NCBI RefSeq assembly: GCF_030272615.1
Contig: NC_081406.1
Location: 192,659,891-192,723,890, forward strand
Length of the DNA: 64,000 nt
Origin: Cryptomeria japonica
Lineage: Eukaryota > Streptophyta > Pinopsida > Cupressales > Cupressaceae
Direction: 5' to 3'
Under the pieces are notes generated by a model. That model saw nothing but the letters and a program-made list of their open reading frames with translations, had not been told where the DNA came from and did no database searches. The stretch's first letter is position 1, and each line of letters starts with the position of its first letter. This document shows, piece by piece, positions 46,540-57,809 of this stretch. A program made the translations under genes and the position numbers.

Positions 46540-47700
46540 CTGACAAGCAGGCTGCTACACCTTAACTACTGACACACTTTATCACCGAGGTCTTGATGTC
46601 ACTCTTCTACGATGCCTCAATCGTAACGAATCTGAATCCACCTTACATGAGCTTCACGAAGGTATTTATGGTATGCATTCAAGTGGTCCTACTCTTGCTA
46701 AGAAACTCCTAAGGATGTGATATTACTGGTCGACAATGGAGAAAGAGTCCTATCAGTTTTCTAGGAAATGTCCTAAGTTCCAAATTCATGGCAACCTCAT
46801 ACATGCACCAGTGTAAGAGTTGCAAGAAATCACCACATCATGGCCTTTCTGTCAATGGGGACTTGATCTAGTGGGAAAAATCCATCCTTCCTTGTTAGAT
46901 GGGCACAAGTTCATTATCAGGACTACTGAGTACTTCACCAAATGGATTGAAGCAGTTCCATTGACTACAGTGATAGGCAAATAGATTGCTTCATTCATCT
47001 TGAATTACCTCAGCTATCGGTATGACATCCCTAGCTCCATTATCACAGATAATGGAAGACCCTTTTAAAATCAAGATGTCCAAGATCTTTGTGAGTGATT
47101 CCATATCCAACATCATTTTTCGACACCTTATTATAAGCAAAGGCCTCAAACAAAACAATTCTGAAAATCCTCAAGAAAACCGTGAATGATGCTAGAAAAG
47201 ATTGGCATGTGCAACTCAATCCTACACTTTGGGCATACAGGAAACAAGAATCCGCACACCTATAGGAGCTACACCATACTCATTGGTGTATGGATCAGAA
47301 GCTATTTTACCTATTGAGGTAGAGATTCTGTCACTCTGGGTATCCTTGAAAGGCCGCATTCTAGATGAGGAATATTGAGTCAATAGGTTACAAGAGATAG
47401 AGTTGCTTGATGAACATCGCCAACGTGCCTTTGATCATCTCAAGGCATGTCAACAACGAATGTGAAAAAGCTATAATTATAAGGTCATCCCAAGGGCTTT
47501 CAAAATCAGTGATCTGGTTCTAAACAAAATCCTAGAAATCAACAAGTTCGGGAAAAGAAGGGGAAATTTGAACCTAATTGGTTGGGACCCTTTGTCATCA
47601 TATCAGCCTACAGATCAAGAGCATATCAGTTGTCAAATTCAGAAGGGGACGTGCTCCATGATCCAACCAACAACATCCATGTAAAAAATTTCTACACTTG
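46540..47700 (+). pseudogene. Tat element integrase, broken
   Basis: N-terminal zinc-binding region ELHEGIYGMHSSGPTLAKKLL..YYW..CPKF (His-His present, the last Cys lost). Core: WGLDLVGKIHPSLLDGHKFIIRTTEYFTKWIEAVPL (first Asp), IPSSIITDNGRPF (second Asp), HHFSTPYY. The expected Glu lies in AKASNKTILKILKKTVND, where AAG (Lys) replaces GAG and a short deletion shifts the frame. LWAYRKQES follows. No chromodomain is seen, as expected for a non-chromovirus. At least six stops and three shifts are present. Confidence 0.85.
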
Positions 47701-49205
47701 AGTCGTCCAATACATGGATCAAGCAAAAGAATAAAAAAAGTATAAAAAATTGTCACTATGGTGAAAACCTGGCAAACAGGCACCTTGTGACACAAAAAAA
47801 CCAAAAAATCAACAAAATACAAAAAAATAAAAAATAAATAAAAACAAGTGGTGAAAACTTGGCAATAGGCACTATTTGTGAGATAGAAGCTACTCTATCT
47901 ATCGATACTCACATCATATCTTTACTCCATCTGATCTAAGCCCGTAGCCATCGCAAAACACTTATACAAGCAACATTATCCTGGACATACTTAGCATATT
48001 CATTGTCCCTGAATCTCTAAACAATTATCCATATCATATCCCACCATGGCTTGGTGATCAATGTATATATCCACATCAACAAGTGTCCATAACTGGGGGC
48101 ATAATTCATCTCGCTTTAGCATTCAGAGAACAAACAAGTATCACAACATACTAAGGAAACGAATGTCAAAACTGCTTATCAGACTAGAAAACAGGATCAT
48201 TATCCAACTATGAATGAAGCACACACACGATGGATGATATATTCTGAATTATGATTTGTTTACATTTGGCATAATTTTTTTGACTATTTGTATCTTGATT
48301 TCTAAATCATTAGATCTCTTGAGCTACTCAAGGATGCACTAAGCTAGAGAAGCAACAAAGGAATTTGATACTTTCTTTGGTTTTCTATCTGTGAGGCGAT
48401 CATTCATATGGTGCAAATTTGTCTCGAGACATAATTGGAAACATATCATTGAAGACATTTTTCATTTTGCACATACAAATGGTTAACTCTTGTCTATTTT
48501 ACGCAAGCAACACTCAAGTCATCTTGGTTCAATTATACCTCGACGCTTGTGTCATCTTGCAAATTCAAAAATCATGTAAGTTATACTCAGGTCATCATGG
48601 TTTAACTATACCATGATGCTTGTATAACTTTCAACATATCAAAAGCTCAATGATGACAAAAAAGCACAAACAAAGTGACTAACATGAATGCCAATGACAA
48701 GATTACAATGATCATTTAGTGGCATTTCATACTCAGTTGCATTCATTTAGCTACATTTATACATCTAATATCATTATCATTATCATCTACATCTCATTTT
48801 CAAGATACATCTCATATCATTATCATTATCATTATCATCTACATCTCATTTTCAAGATACATCTCACATCATAGCATTTAGATAACATCACATCTCATAT
48901 CAAAGTAAACACCATACATATTAATAACATATCAATGCATCATCACATTATCAACCATTCCATCATGAACCATGCATTCACATCATCATTATCTAAGCAT
49001 ATAATAATCCTCATAGTATCATCATATCAAATCATATGCATCATAAGTCAATCATCATCAATAAAACATCACATGTGGATCAAAGAAAATCAATGTCATA
49101 TATCATATATATCTCACAAAACTGTCAATATATACAAATGAGTATCATTTTTATCAGTACAACAAAGGTGATCAATACAAGCAAAGTAGGTCTCTCAGGT
49201 GTAAC
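47701..49205 (+). other. Tat element region between integrase and antisense PMD gene
   Basis: 1.5 kb without a gene. It holds two related GGTGAAAACYTGGCAA phrases (47760 and 47849), a G-rich tract TAACTGGGGGCATAATTC (about 48107) that resembles an internal polypurine tract, a two-copy 70-bp repeat around 48505-48630 (ACTCAAGTCATCTTGGTTCAA / ACTCAGGTCATCATGGTTTAA), and ATC/ATT-rich low-complexity DNA (48740-49140). Confidence 0.55.
48766..48870 (+). repeat. Two-copy ~47-bp repeat with ATT/ATC microsatellite
   Basis: ATCATTATCATTATCATCTA then CATCTCATTTTCAAGATACATCTCA occurs twice back to back (from about 48770 and 48820). Confidence 0.8.
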
Positions 49206-50070
49206 TATCTCATGAGGTAGAAGGTCTACCAGAAGATGTCCCAACTCGCAAATATCCACCAGATGGATCACGTCATGTCGGTCCCATAACGCCTCTTCTC
49301 TCCGTCCTTAAATGACTGCGTCCGGATCGATGGACGCTACTGCAGTGTAACTAGGAGCTCTATGCTTTTGAGGGACCATATCCTCGTACAAGCGTTTGTA
49401 TTACTCAACCTCCTCGGTCGAGTACTATATCTCCCTTAATGTGTCCCAGAGCAGAGCACCTGTAGTTGCTCTATCCAACCTGTCAGCAAGGGCCTCTGCT
49501 CGAAATTGATGCTCTATTGTTGTGTCCCTCTCAGCCTGCACCTGTGCAATTTGTTGTTGTTGTGTTAGCATCTGTGCCTACAATTTTTGAACTGATACCT
49601 ATAGCGTCCTAATCTGAGCATCTTGTCGGTGGTTCAACACCCTAATCTAAATAGGTACCTATGTAGTGGTCCTAGTTGCACATGTCCTCATCCGAGGCGC
49701 TGGTGGAGGCAGAACATCGGATCTCCTCCTCTGAGCGGGTTGCCTACCACCCTCTGCATCACCCTCCATCCCTCCCATAGCAGCTAACATCGCACCTATC
49801 CCCACACCCCCACTCGCACCAAGCATGAGACCACCTTTTCAACCTCCACCTCTGCCACCTCCACCATCCCCACCTCCACCACCCTCTCCACCTCCATCTC
49901 CCCCCTCCTCTCCCTCATCCTCCTTTCTTAACCTAGGACCCCCTTGCCTCTGTGTTCACTCCTCCTCCTCATCATCAAAAGCTGGCAATAGTTGTGTTGG
50001 ATCATATATATGAGCCACTGCATGTGCCACGCAGTAAGCTGATAACTCGTTTGTCATCCCAACATCCACT

Positions 50071-50669
50071 TGTTGACATTATACACTCATATGAGAATGG
50101 TAGATGTTGTCATTGATGGCAACAAGGTTCAACAAGGTTTCACAGGTTCAACTGGAAACAGACTTCACCTATCGGCACCGACAAATACAACAAGGTTTAT
50201 TCACACCGGTATCTAGTTTACACCAGCAACATATCATACCGACATCCAAAGCCGACTTGGCAATAATATTGTTTATGTAATGTAAATTGTAATTGTATGG
50301 CTGACATGATGTATTGTAAAGACTCATGTATGTATGAGATCTTGTAGGTCATTTGAAAGGAAGTAGGTCATGAAATGTGTGTATGTAAGCGATATATGTG
50401 ATAAGATAGGGATATGATGCCTGATAATTGTATATGCACTTTGATGTGTTTATCTTGAGAGCAAATAAGAAGCAGAGCAGAGTGAAGACTATTCTATGTA
50501 AGCATAATCATTTACTAGCAAGGTTTTTGGCAGAGGTATCAGACAGAGATTAAACCGATATATTAATTTTAGTTACAGAATTGCAAATAAGTTTAAATAT
50601 TTCATAAATCGGCCAAACACTGATTCACCCCCCCTCTCAGTGTCTTTGGGATTCACCAAGTATCTAACA
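50071..50669 (+). repeat. 5' LTR of element H
   Basis: 599 bp, TGTTGACATTATACACTC...CCAAGTATCTAACA, paired with 55583-56192. Visible differences are mostly transitions. The end CCCCCTCTCAGTGTCTTTGGG is shared by both copies. Confidence 0.93.
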
Positions 50670-50671
50670 AT

Positions 50672-50687
50672 TGGTATTAGATCTTGG
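50672..50687 (+). promoter_or_regulatory. Primer-binding site of element H
   Basis: TGGTATTAGATCTTGG two bases after the LTR. It is the initiator tRNA-Met site TGGTATCAGAGCTTGG with two changes. Confidence 0.85.
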
Positions 50688-50740
50688 TCCTCTATTTGCA
50701 GAAGCCTAACAACTTGAGGAAGATTCTAAAACTGGTACCA

Positions 50741-51835
50741 ATGGAAAGTTTGAGACAACAGTTGGAAGCGGGTCTTGAAGATTTTGATGCAGAAAAATTG
50801 AAGAATATCAAACCAAAAGAAGAACTCAAATCTACTCAAGAATTCATCTAAGCACTTCAAGAAAACCTGGTCATGGCATAGAATAAGAGAAAATAATTAC
50901 ATGTACAACTACAAAAATAGATGATGAAGAAAAAGAAACTCTTAGAGATATTGCAGAGAAAATGAGACAAGAGAAAAGTAACATGAAGAATGAGATGCAA
51001 CATTTAACCATGAGACTATGTAAGGATATTGAAGACAAAAAGAAGAATCAAGAAGATTTGGCCAGACGACTTAATGAAAGATCAGATGAATCTACGAGGC
51101 TTAGTTATGAAAATGATATGCTTAAAATAGAGTTGATTCAGATGCAACATGACAAAGAGGAACTTATGAGACAAGTTAGCACTCTAGAAGGTGAGTTGGT
51201 CACTACAAATGAATACAAGGACAAATTCAAAAAGAGTTTAGACAAGCTTAATGATATGTTGAAAAGTCAAAAACCTGATGGAGAAACAGTTGGACTTGGA
51301 TTTGAACATGGAGAAAGTTCTGGAACTGCAAATATTCATGATCACAAATGCTTATAAATTCAATGACAAATGTTTTAATTGCAACAAATTTGGTCATAGA
51401 GCAAATCAGTGTAGATATAGGAATAATCAGAATACAAACTCATCCACCGATCAATGTTCCAAATGCAATAAACATGGTCATAGCTCAAACAATTGTAGAA
51501 TGAATGTAAAATGCTATGCTTGTGGTAGATTTGGACATCTATCTAATCAATGCAGAACTCAAACTAGGCAAGGTTATGGAAAAGCTATTCAAAGAAACAA
51601 TGTAACCTGATATGCATGCAACAAGATTGGGCATATTGAAAGATTTTGCAAAAGCAAGAATGTACTGACAAAAAACAGAGGATCTAATGACAAAGGCAAG
51701 GAAAAGGTGAATGAAATCAAGCAAGAATTCTCTAAACAATGGGTTAAGAAGAGAGATCAGAAAAATGATGAATCTGGCTCTGCACCGACAGAACAGAGCA
51801 ATCCTGCACCGGTAGGAGATTCTTCATCTAACTAA
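50741..51835 (+). pseudogene. Gag-like protein of element H
   Basis: Starts MESLRQQLEAGLEDFDAEKLKN at 50741. The first part has stops and a shift near 50925; the open stretch 50962-51357 is a long coiled coil (KSNMKNEMQHLTMRLCKDIEDKK.. and MQHDKEELMRQVSTLEGELV). Then three intact CX2CX4HX4C knuckles, CFNCNKFGHRANQC, CSKCNKHGHSSNNC and CYACGRFGHLSNQC (51.37-51.56 kb), and a fourth (ACNKIGHIERFC) whose first Cys codon is now TGA. The tail is Lys/Glu-rich, ending APVGDSSSN at 51835. It is the RNA-binding structural protein of the element by analogy; the plan is the same as in element I. Confidence 0.8.
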
Positions 51836-52147
51836 GGAATAATCCTTAGTGTTAAGGCAACTAATTGAAGATCATGCATTTTACCCTCAGATGGTGGTAT
51901 TAAGTCATAATTCTTCTTTACCGGCACATATGTTGAGTTACAATGGAAATTCACTAATCGATGAAGCATTTAATGCGGATGTTAAGTTAACTTTTTGGTT
52001 ATAAAGCATTGAAATTTCTCATTTCGATTCACCAAGCATTCAAGTATTCGAAGAGCACAGAAGTAGAGCACCAACATTCAAAAAGCGAAGCAACAAAGAT
52101 TTCCAGGGCATCCAAGGTTTTCACTTAAAAGGTATTTATTTTACGAC

Positions 52148-55100
52148 ATGGCTTCTTCATCTTCCGTTCCTGAATTCATTGCAAACCCTACTATTGTGGA
52201 GAATATCAAATGTCCTAGAATAGTCTTTAAGATAATCCCTAAGATAGCTAAGATGGATAATTCTATTGGTGCGTTTTTTAAAATTCCGAAGGGAGTTGCA
52301 TTTGCAGAAGACCCTAGGGCATACATTCGCTGTAACATTGGAGATTTAGGGTCTGAGGTTTTAAAGAACATGTTCATGAATGTTATCACAGACAAACAAG
52401 GTGTAGTCAAACCAGAACACAAGATTGTGGAAGATTTAGGGTTTGTTGACATCCTTCACATGCCTGAATTTTCAGATGAGATTGTATGTTATGTTCTTAG
52501 TAGAGTTCACGGTGAATTCTTATGACTAGACTCAGTTTACCAAATCACTAAGGAAGCAATTAGGGCTATTACAGGTTTACCCTCTACCGGCACAAGGCTT
52601 GAGAAGAAGAAGAAAATTCCAAAAAAAGAGGTTATGAACTTAATCGACGCTACATCTGATAATAGATCACTCAGGGTTAGCGACGTAACTGATAACAATG
52701 TCAAATATGCCAGCATGGTTATTGGATATAAGGTGGCACATACAAATAGGCTAAATTTTGTTTCCAGTCTATGCATTCAGAGTTCTTATGAGATGGTAAA
52801 GAACAATGCAAAAATTGACATTTGTGAATGGTTGAAAGATGAACTGATAGAAAATTTGGACAAAATCAAAGGTGACAAAAAGGGAACCTTCAAATTTGGA
52901 AATTTGATTGTATGTTTAATGCTATACTTCTCAAAGAAGATTCCCGATATAGGCCACAAAGAGTTTGCCTATGATATTCCTGTTGGAAAAAAGATTAAGG
53001 AGGCAATTATTGGCATGGGTTTAGAAGGAGACAAGCAGGTAAAGGATTACTTCAAAAACTTTCAAGCTAAGATGAAGCAAAGGGAAAGAATCCCTCAGAA
53101 TATTGTTGATAAATATGACAAATAGATATGCTTTGTTATTAAGAGAGATAAAATATGGATGGAGGTAGTTAAACCTAGAACTGTCTGGGTAACTGAGATG
53201 GGATATGAAGTAGACTCAAACATTTTGGAATCTTATGCCAAGATACTTCTAGATGCACCACCAGAACCTAGTGAAAAGATCTTTGGCACTGCTGAGACCA
53301 TAGAAAAAGATGTTGATATTCAGAAGCAAAGGAAGAAAAGAGATAAAATATTGAAAGATGCTTCGAAGTTTGTTGAAGTTGTTACAAAGGTATTGTTGAA
53401 ACTTGATCCGATGAGTGGTGTTGCTACACAAGAAAGAAAATCAGAACAACAACTGGTAGCACATATTTCACTTGTGGCTACCTCATCCAACTCTGATAAT
53501 GACAAGGCTCCAGAATTCAAAAGGGTGGATAGGAAGAAGAGAAAATAATCACCGGCACCTGCTCCATCACCTAAGAAGACAAGGATTCTAAGAAAGAAAC
53601 AACATGCTGTGAGAGAGCCTAGCAGTCCGAAGAAGAAGGTTACATAGGGGAATGTAACAAAAGGTATCTGATACTCTTTCACTGGAAGAGCTTATAAATG
53701 AAATAACTCAAGATGGTAATCTTGGAAATGTTAGTAAGCTCTATCATTCTTTCAAAGATTCTGATAAGGATACCATTGAGGAGAGTATAATTTTGTACTT
53801 AGATATATATAAGAAAGTTCTTATTGAAGTCATTGATGTTCTCCCTAATGACTTATATCTGAGACTTCAAGTGAAAAGAATGTCTACTATGGAATTGGAT
53901 AAGAAATTGAAGGTTGAAGCACTATTGGTTGTTCATCCAGTTAAATCTAGACAAGAAATTGATGAATTGATAATTGAAGCTAACAAAACTATTTTTGCAA
54001 GTGGTCACTGGAAAGCAAGCCTCATGGTCGACAGAATAAAGGAAATAGAAGATAAGATAGCAGATAAATGGGATATTTTACTAAGGTATACCAAAAAGGA
54101 GATAAAGGAAAGAATAAGGTTGGCAGTGTACCTGACTTCACAATAAAAGATAATTTACCCCCACTAGCTCAAGACACCCCACCAGTAGTAGCAAAGACAT
54201 CGGCAGATGTGCAGAATCAGTCCAAAGAAAAGATATCAAAGGAAGTAAAAATAGATGATGTTGATCTCGAATCAAACATTCTATTTACAATGAATTTTGA
54301 CACTCAAGACATCAATATTGTAATGGATAATACCTCTATTTCAGAAATTTTTGAGGAGAAGAAATCTGAATTTGTAAATGTTGAGATCTCTGACTCACCG
54401 GTCAAGGCAGTTGACACTCAACAGAATGTTCAGATACCGACAGAAAAAGAAAAAGAACAAACAAAATCTGAACCAACAAAGTATAAGAATGAGAGTAAGG
54501 ATGAGAATAAGGAAGTGGTTAAGGTGTCTGAACAAGTATCTGGAGAAGAGAAGAAACTTAATGCAGAACCTAGCACTTCTCCTAGTACTTCTACTGTGGA
54601 TTTCAGACCAACAACTGTCACTAATGTATTATTAGATTCTATAAAGAAGATAATTGAGTGCAATGCCTTAGCATTTAAGGCTATTGATGACTCTCTACCA
54701 ATTTTGCAAATGATTGCATCAGAGTGCAAGGTAGATCACATTGTTGGCTCAATAGGTAAATTGGACACTATGTCCAAATTCATTTCTTCTAACATTCATT
54801 CTTTAGATAAAATAAATGAGGAAACTATTCAAGAAAGAGTTAATAAAGAAAAGGAAGAATTCTTTGGTAAAACCATAAAGGATTGTACTCAGCAGATTGA
54901 TTCATTGCTACCAGCATTGAATTCCACTATTTTGGAATATAAGGAATTATACCGAGAAGCTTGCAAACCTCATCATTCAACTGAAGATATTGATGATCAA
55001 ATGAGGAAAACTCAGAAGGAGATTGATGATATTGAAGATAAGATAATTGGTTCTTCGAAACTAACATCAGTCTTAGATCAGGAAATGGCTATATATGAGG

Positions 55101-55390
55101 AAAAGATTGAAAATTTGAAAAAAGAAAAGGCTAGAATGAAAATGAAAACCCGAGAGTTGAAGAATAAGCTTGGTCCAAGATTGGACAATCTACTAACTCA
55201 TCGAAATGAATTATCCAAGGCAACAATTCAAGGAGTAAGATCATCGGAGCAACAAATGCATTATCTTACCGGGATGATCAGACAGACAGAGACAATAATT
55301 TTTTATAGTACAAAATTCTTGCAGGGTCTTAACTTAGTTTTGGTGGATATTTTTCAGATTGTACATAACAGACTACAGGTGCCAAGGTAA
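52148..55390 (+). pseudogene. ORF2 of element H, unknown protein
   Basis: About 1,080 codons from MASSSSVPEFIANPTIVEN at 52148 to ..IVHNRLQVPR at 55390, broken by a TGA at 52523 (Trp expected from element I), a TAG near 53123 and a TAA at 53546, plus one or two shifts near 53.7 and 54.1 kb. The last 440 codons (54068-55390) are fully open. The N-terminal domain (52.15-53.2 kb) is homologous to ORF2 of element I: VLSRVHGEFL, ITKEAIRAITGLP, FGNLIVCLMLYFSKKIPD, DYFKNFQAKMKQRERIPQNIVDKYDK, VVKPRTVWVTEMGYEVD. A basic patch (KRVDRKKRK) is followed by an acidic, Lys/Glu-rich middle and a C-terminal coiled coil (TQKEIDDIEDKIIG.., YEEKIENLKKEKARMKMKTRELKNKL). I see no enzyme motif. It takes the place normally held by pol. 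Confidence 0.8.
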
Positions 55391-55567
55391 TTTTTGATTT
55401 TGATTTTTGATATTTTTGACATCATTTGTCATTGATGTCAAAGGGGGAGTGGTGTAGTGAGAAAAATGTACAGAGTAAGGCGTGGTGACAAGTGAACGAA
55501 AGGATATCATTTTCTCAGGGGGAGCACTTTCAGTTTTGGATTTTTCTCATGAGTGTTGCCATCAATG

Positions 55568-55582
55568 CCAAAGGGGGAGATT
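55568..55582 (+). promoter_or_regulatory. Polypurine tract of element H
   Basis: GCCAAAGGGGGAGAT directly before the 3' LTR. Two similar tracts precede it, GTCAAAGGGGGAGTGG at about 55437 and CTCAGGGGGAGC at about 55515, as often seen in copia 3' ends. Confidence 0.85.
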
Positions 55583-56192
55583 GTTGGCATTATACACTCA
55601 GATAAGAATGGTATATGTTGTTATTGATGGAAACAAAGTGGAAACAAGGTTCAAAAAGGTTTCACATGTTCAACCGACAACAGATTTCACCTACCAACAC
55701 CAACAGATATAACAAGGTTTACTCACACCAGTATCCAATTTACACCGGCAATGGATCATACCGACATCCAAAGCCAACTTGGCAATAATATTGTTTATGT
55801 AATGTAAATTGTAATTATATGGCCGACATGATGTATTGTAAAGACTCATATATGTATGAGATCTTGTAGGTCATTTGAAAGGAAGTAGGTAATGAAATGT
55901 GTGTATGTAAGCGGTATATGTGATAATATAGGGATATGATACCAAATAATTGTATATTCACTTTGATATGTTTATCTTGAGAGCGAATAAGAAGCAAAGC
56001 ATAGCGAAGACTATTCTGTGTAAGCAAAATCATTTACCAGCAAGGTTTTTGGCAGAGGTATCAGACATAGCTTAAACTGGTATATTAATTTTAGTTATAG
56101 AATTGCAAATAAGTTTAAATCTTTCATAAATTGGTCAGACACTGATTCATCCCCCCCTCTCAGTGTCTTTGGGATTAACCAAGTATCTAACA
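55583..56192 (+). repeat. 3' LTR of element H
   Basis: 610 bp, TGTTGGCATTATACACTC...CCAAGTATCTAACA, followed by CCACT (56193-56197). Confidence 0.93.
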
Positions 56193-57429
56193 CCACTACC
56201 TTGACCCCATAATACTAGATCTATCCTGCCAAGGTCATGTACTCGGCCACGATTGCTCCACTATCTAGGGTAGGCCCCCACTCCAGTACATCGTTCCATC
56301 GATGAGCATACAAATAGGATCCCTATGGCATCCCCTACTATCTACCGTACTACCGATGAATGTGGCTATGCACGAATATCTTAATAATAAAGGGAATCCA
56401 CCCAATTAGGTACCTAGACATATATATGTAGGGCATCTCTATCCTATCCTCAACCCACACCTCACAATCCATATATGGTCTCTAGATGACCGTATCAATG
56501 TCATCTAAAGTCCTGCACCAATGCTCTAGTTTGCCTAGCTTATGCTGGACAACTACACCTGTATAACCATATGCATATGCATGACCAACTGGCCTATCTC
56601 TGTCCGTGAATGGTCTCGACACTGGTATGTGCTCCTAGGCCCACACTTGTAATAATGTCACCCCAACTGATAGACTAGTGTATCCTAGATACACTACATG
56701 GTGGAGCTCCCTATATAGGTGGGACTATATAGGTGGGACAACATGTAGGACCCCAATGCAAACTTGCATCCCTGTGTCATCATCTCCTCCAGGACCAATC
56801 CCCATCCAACGACAAGTCCCTTCGGCCTACAGTCGGGACAAAGGAAACCACTGATAAAACCTGCTAGTACCGATGACAGAGGAGCATAACCCAAATCCAA
56901 AAAAACCTACCAAGGGATCTCGTAGCCACTGATCTGATCATCATGCAATACCTGTCGGAGACCCTCTATGCCACCCTCCTCGGTCTACTCATATGGTAGC
57001 AAATCTCCTACCACAGGAATCCATAAGATCTGATAACAGTCCTTTGGTGTAACTGTCATCTCACCAGTCGCCAAATGAAACGTGTTCGTATCACTGTGCC
57101 ACCTCTCTGCCAATGTTGTCAACAAACCTCGGTTAATGGTATATTGGGGCAATGTCTAGTAAGGATGATAAACCACATCTCTTAATAACATTTCGATCAA
57201 CCTGTGATAAGCGTGGGATAAGTATCCACGGCTTCGGGAATCTCTCCCGAGACTGTAACACACCAAGATCTGTCTGCAAATAAAAAACATATCCACCATC
57301 AGTTCTCGATTCAATCAAATTTATCAAAAATGAATCAACTCAAATGTGAATCGTATCACCAAGTATCATATCAACAAAATATCAAGTCAACCATATTAGT
57401 GCATCATATCAGGACTCATCAATCAATCA

Positions 57430-57740
57430 ATGAACCATATAAGGGCATCAAGAACCATAACGAAACACAACATTATATCAACAAAATGAATAAGAGTACC
57501 ATATCTCAAAATTCCATATCAATATCATATCAGTAAAACAACATCAGTGATCCATATCAATGACCCATATCGAAAATAGGACTCATATCGACAACTTGAC
57601 CCATATCGAAAAGTGACTCATATCATAAAAACAACTCATATCGAACACAAACTCATATAAAAATCCAGCAACAAATCAAAATATGGACTCACATCGAATC
57701 ATGACCCATATCAGACAACCAATGGATCCATATCAACATC
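57430..57740 (+). repeat. CATATCGAC-type degenerate short repeat (second copy)
   Basis: Counterpart of 26341-26680, with about fifteen CATATC-containing units (GACCCATATCGA, ACTCATATCGAC). Lies in the leader of the antisense PMD gene. Confidence 0.6.
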
Positions 57741-57809
57741 TACACAAGCAATCCAATTCATCGGACTCACGATGCATTCTGAAAACAAAATTCTCCAACC
57801 TTTTTTGAC

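Larger units (their letters stand above)
50071..56192 (+). mobile_element. Element H: two-ORF non-autonomous LTR retrotransposon
   Basis: 6,122 bp, LTRs 50071-50669 and 55583-56192, target duplication CCACT at 50066-50070 and 56193-56197, inserted in the antisense PMD gene. Internal order: initiator tRNA-Met primer site, gag (50741-51835), 312 bp of spacer, ORF2 (52148-55390), polypurine tract. No protease, RT, RNase H or integrase. Both proteins have counterparts in element I, so this is a family. The copia-type primer site and GGGGGAGATTGTTGG end suggest a Ty1/copia partner supplies enzymes. Related to TR-GAG-type elements, with an added protein. Confidence 0.93.
49206..57330 (-). pseudogene. 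Antisense PMD gene of the giant Tat element, split by element H
   Basis: Minus-strand gene from about 57330 to 49206. N-terminal part (57330-56198): RERFPKPWILIPRLSQVDRNVIKRCGLSSLL, a GEMTVTPKDCYQILWIP-like stretch, GLVVGWGLVLEEMMTQGCKFALGSYMLSHLY, all typical of the plant mobile domain. Element H interrupts at 50071-56192; across it the frame rejoins as YYGVKVVDVGMTNELSAYCV with one CCACT. The C-terminal part (50065-49206) has AHIYDPTQLLPAFDDEEEE, a Gly-rich stretch (GGDGGGEGGGGGDGGG, about 49.87 kb), then a coiled-coil region (QQQQIAQVQAERDTTIEHQFRAEALADRL). The gene lies opposite to gag-pol, between integrase and the 3' LTR, a place where Tat elements are known to carry extra antisense ORFs. 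Scattered stops and one or two frameshifts. Confidence 0.78.

Noticed and set aside
48100-48125. G-rich tract TAACTGGGGGCATAATTC as the 3' polypurine tract of the Tat element
   Set aside because: No LTR starts after it; the true tract and LTR are at 58734-58749, matched by a second copy. It may be an internal (central) tract.
49825-50013. Proline-rich plus-strand frame (PPPLPPPPSPPPPP)
   Set aside because: It is the antisense shadow of the Gly-rich segment of the minus-strand PMD gene, whose flanks are coding on minus.
50071-56192. Element H as a domesticated host gene pair
   Set aside because: Paired LTRs, primer site, polypurine tract and a perfect target duplication show it is a retrotransposon insertion.
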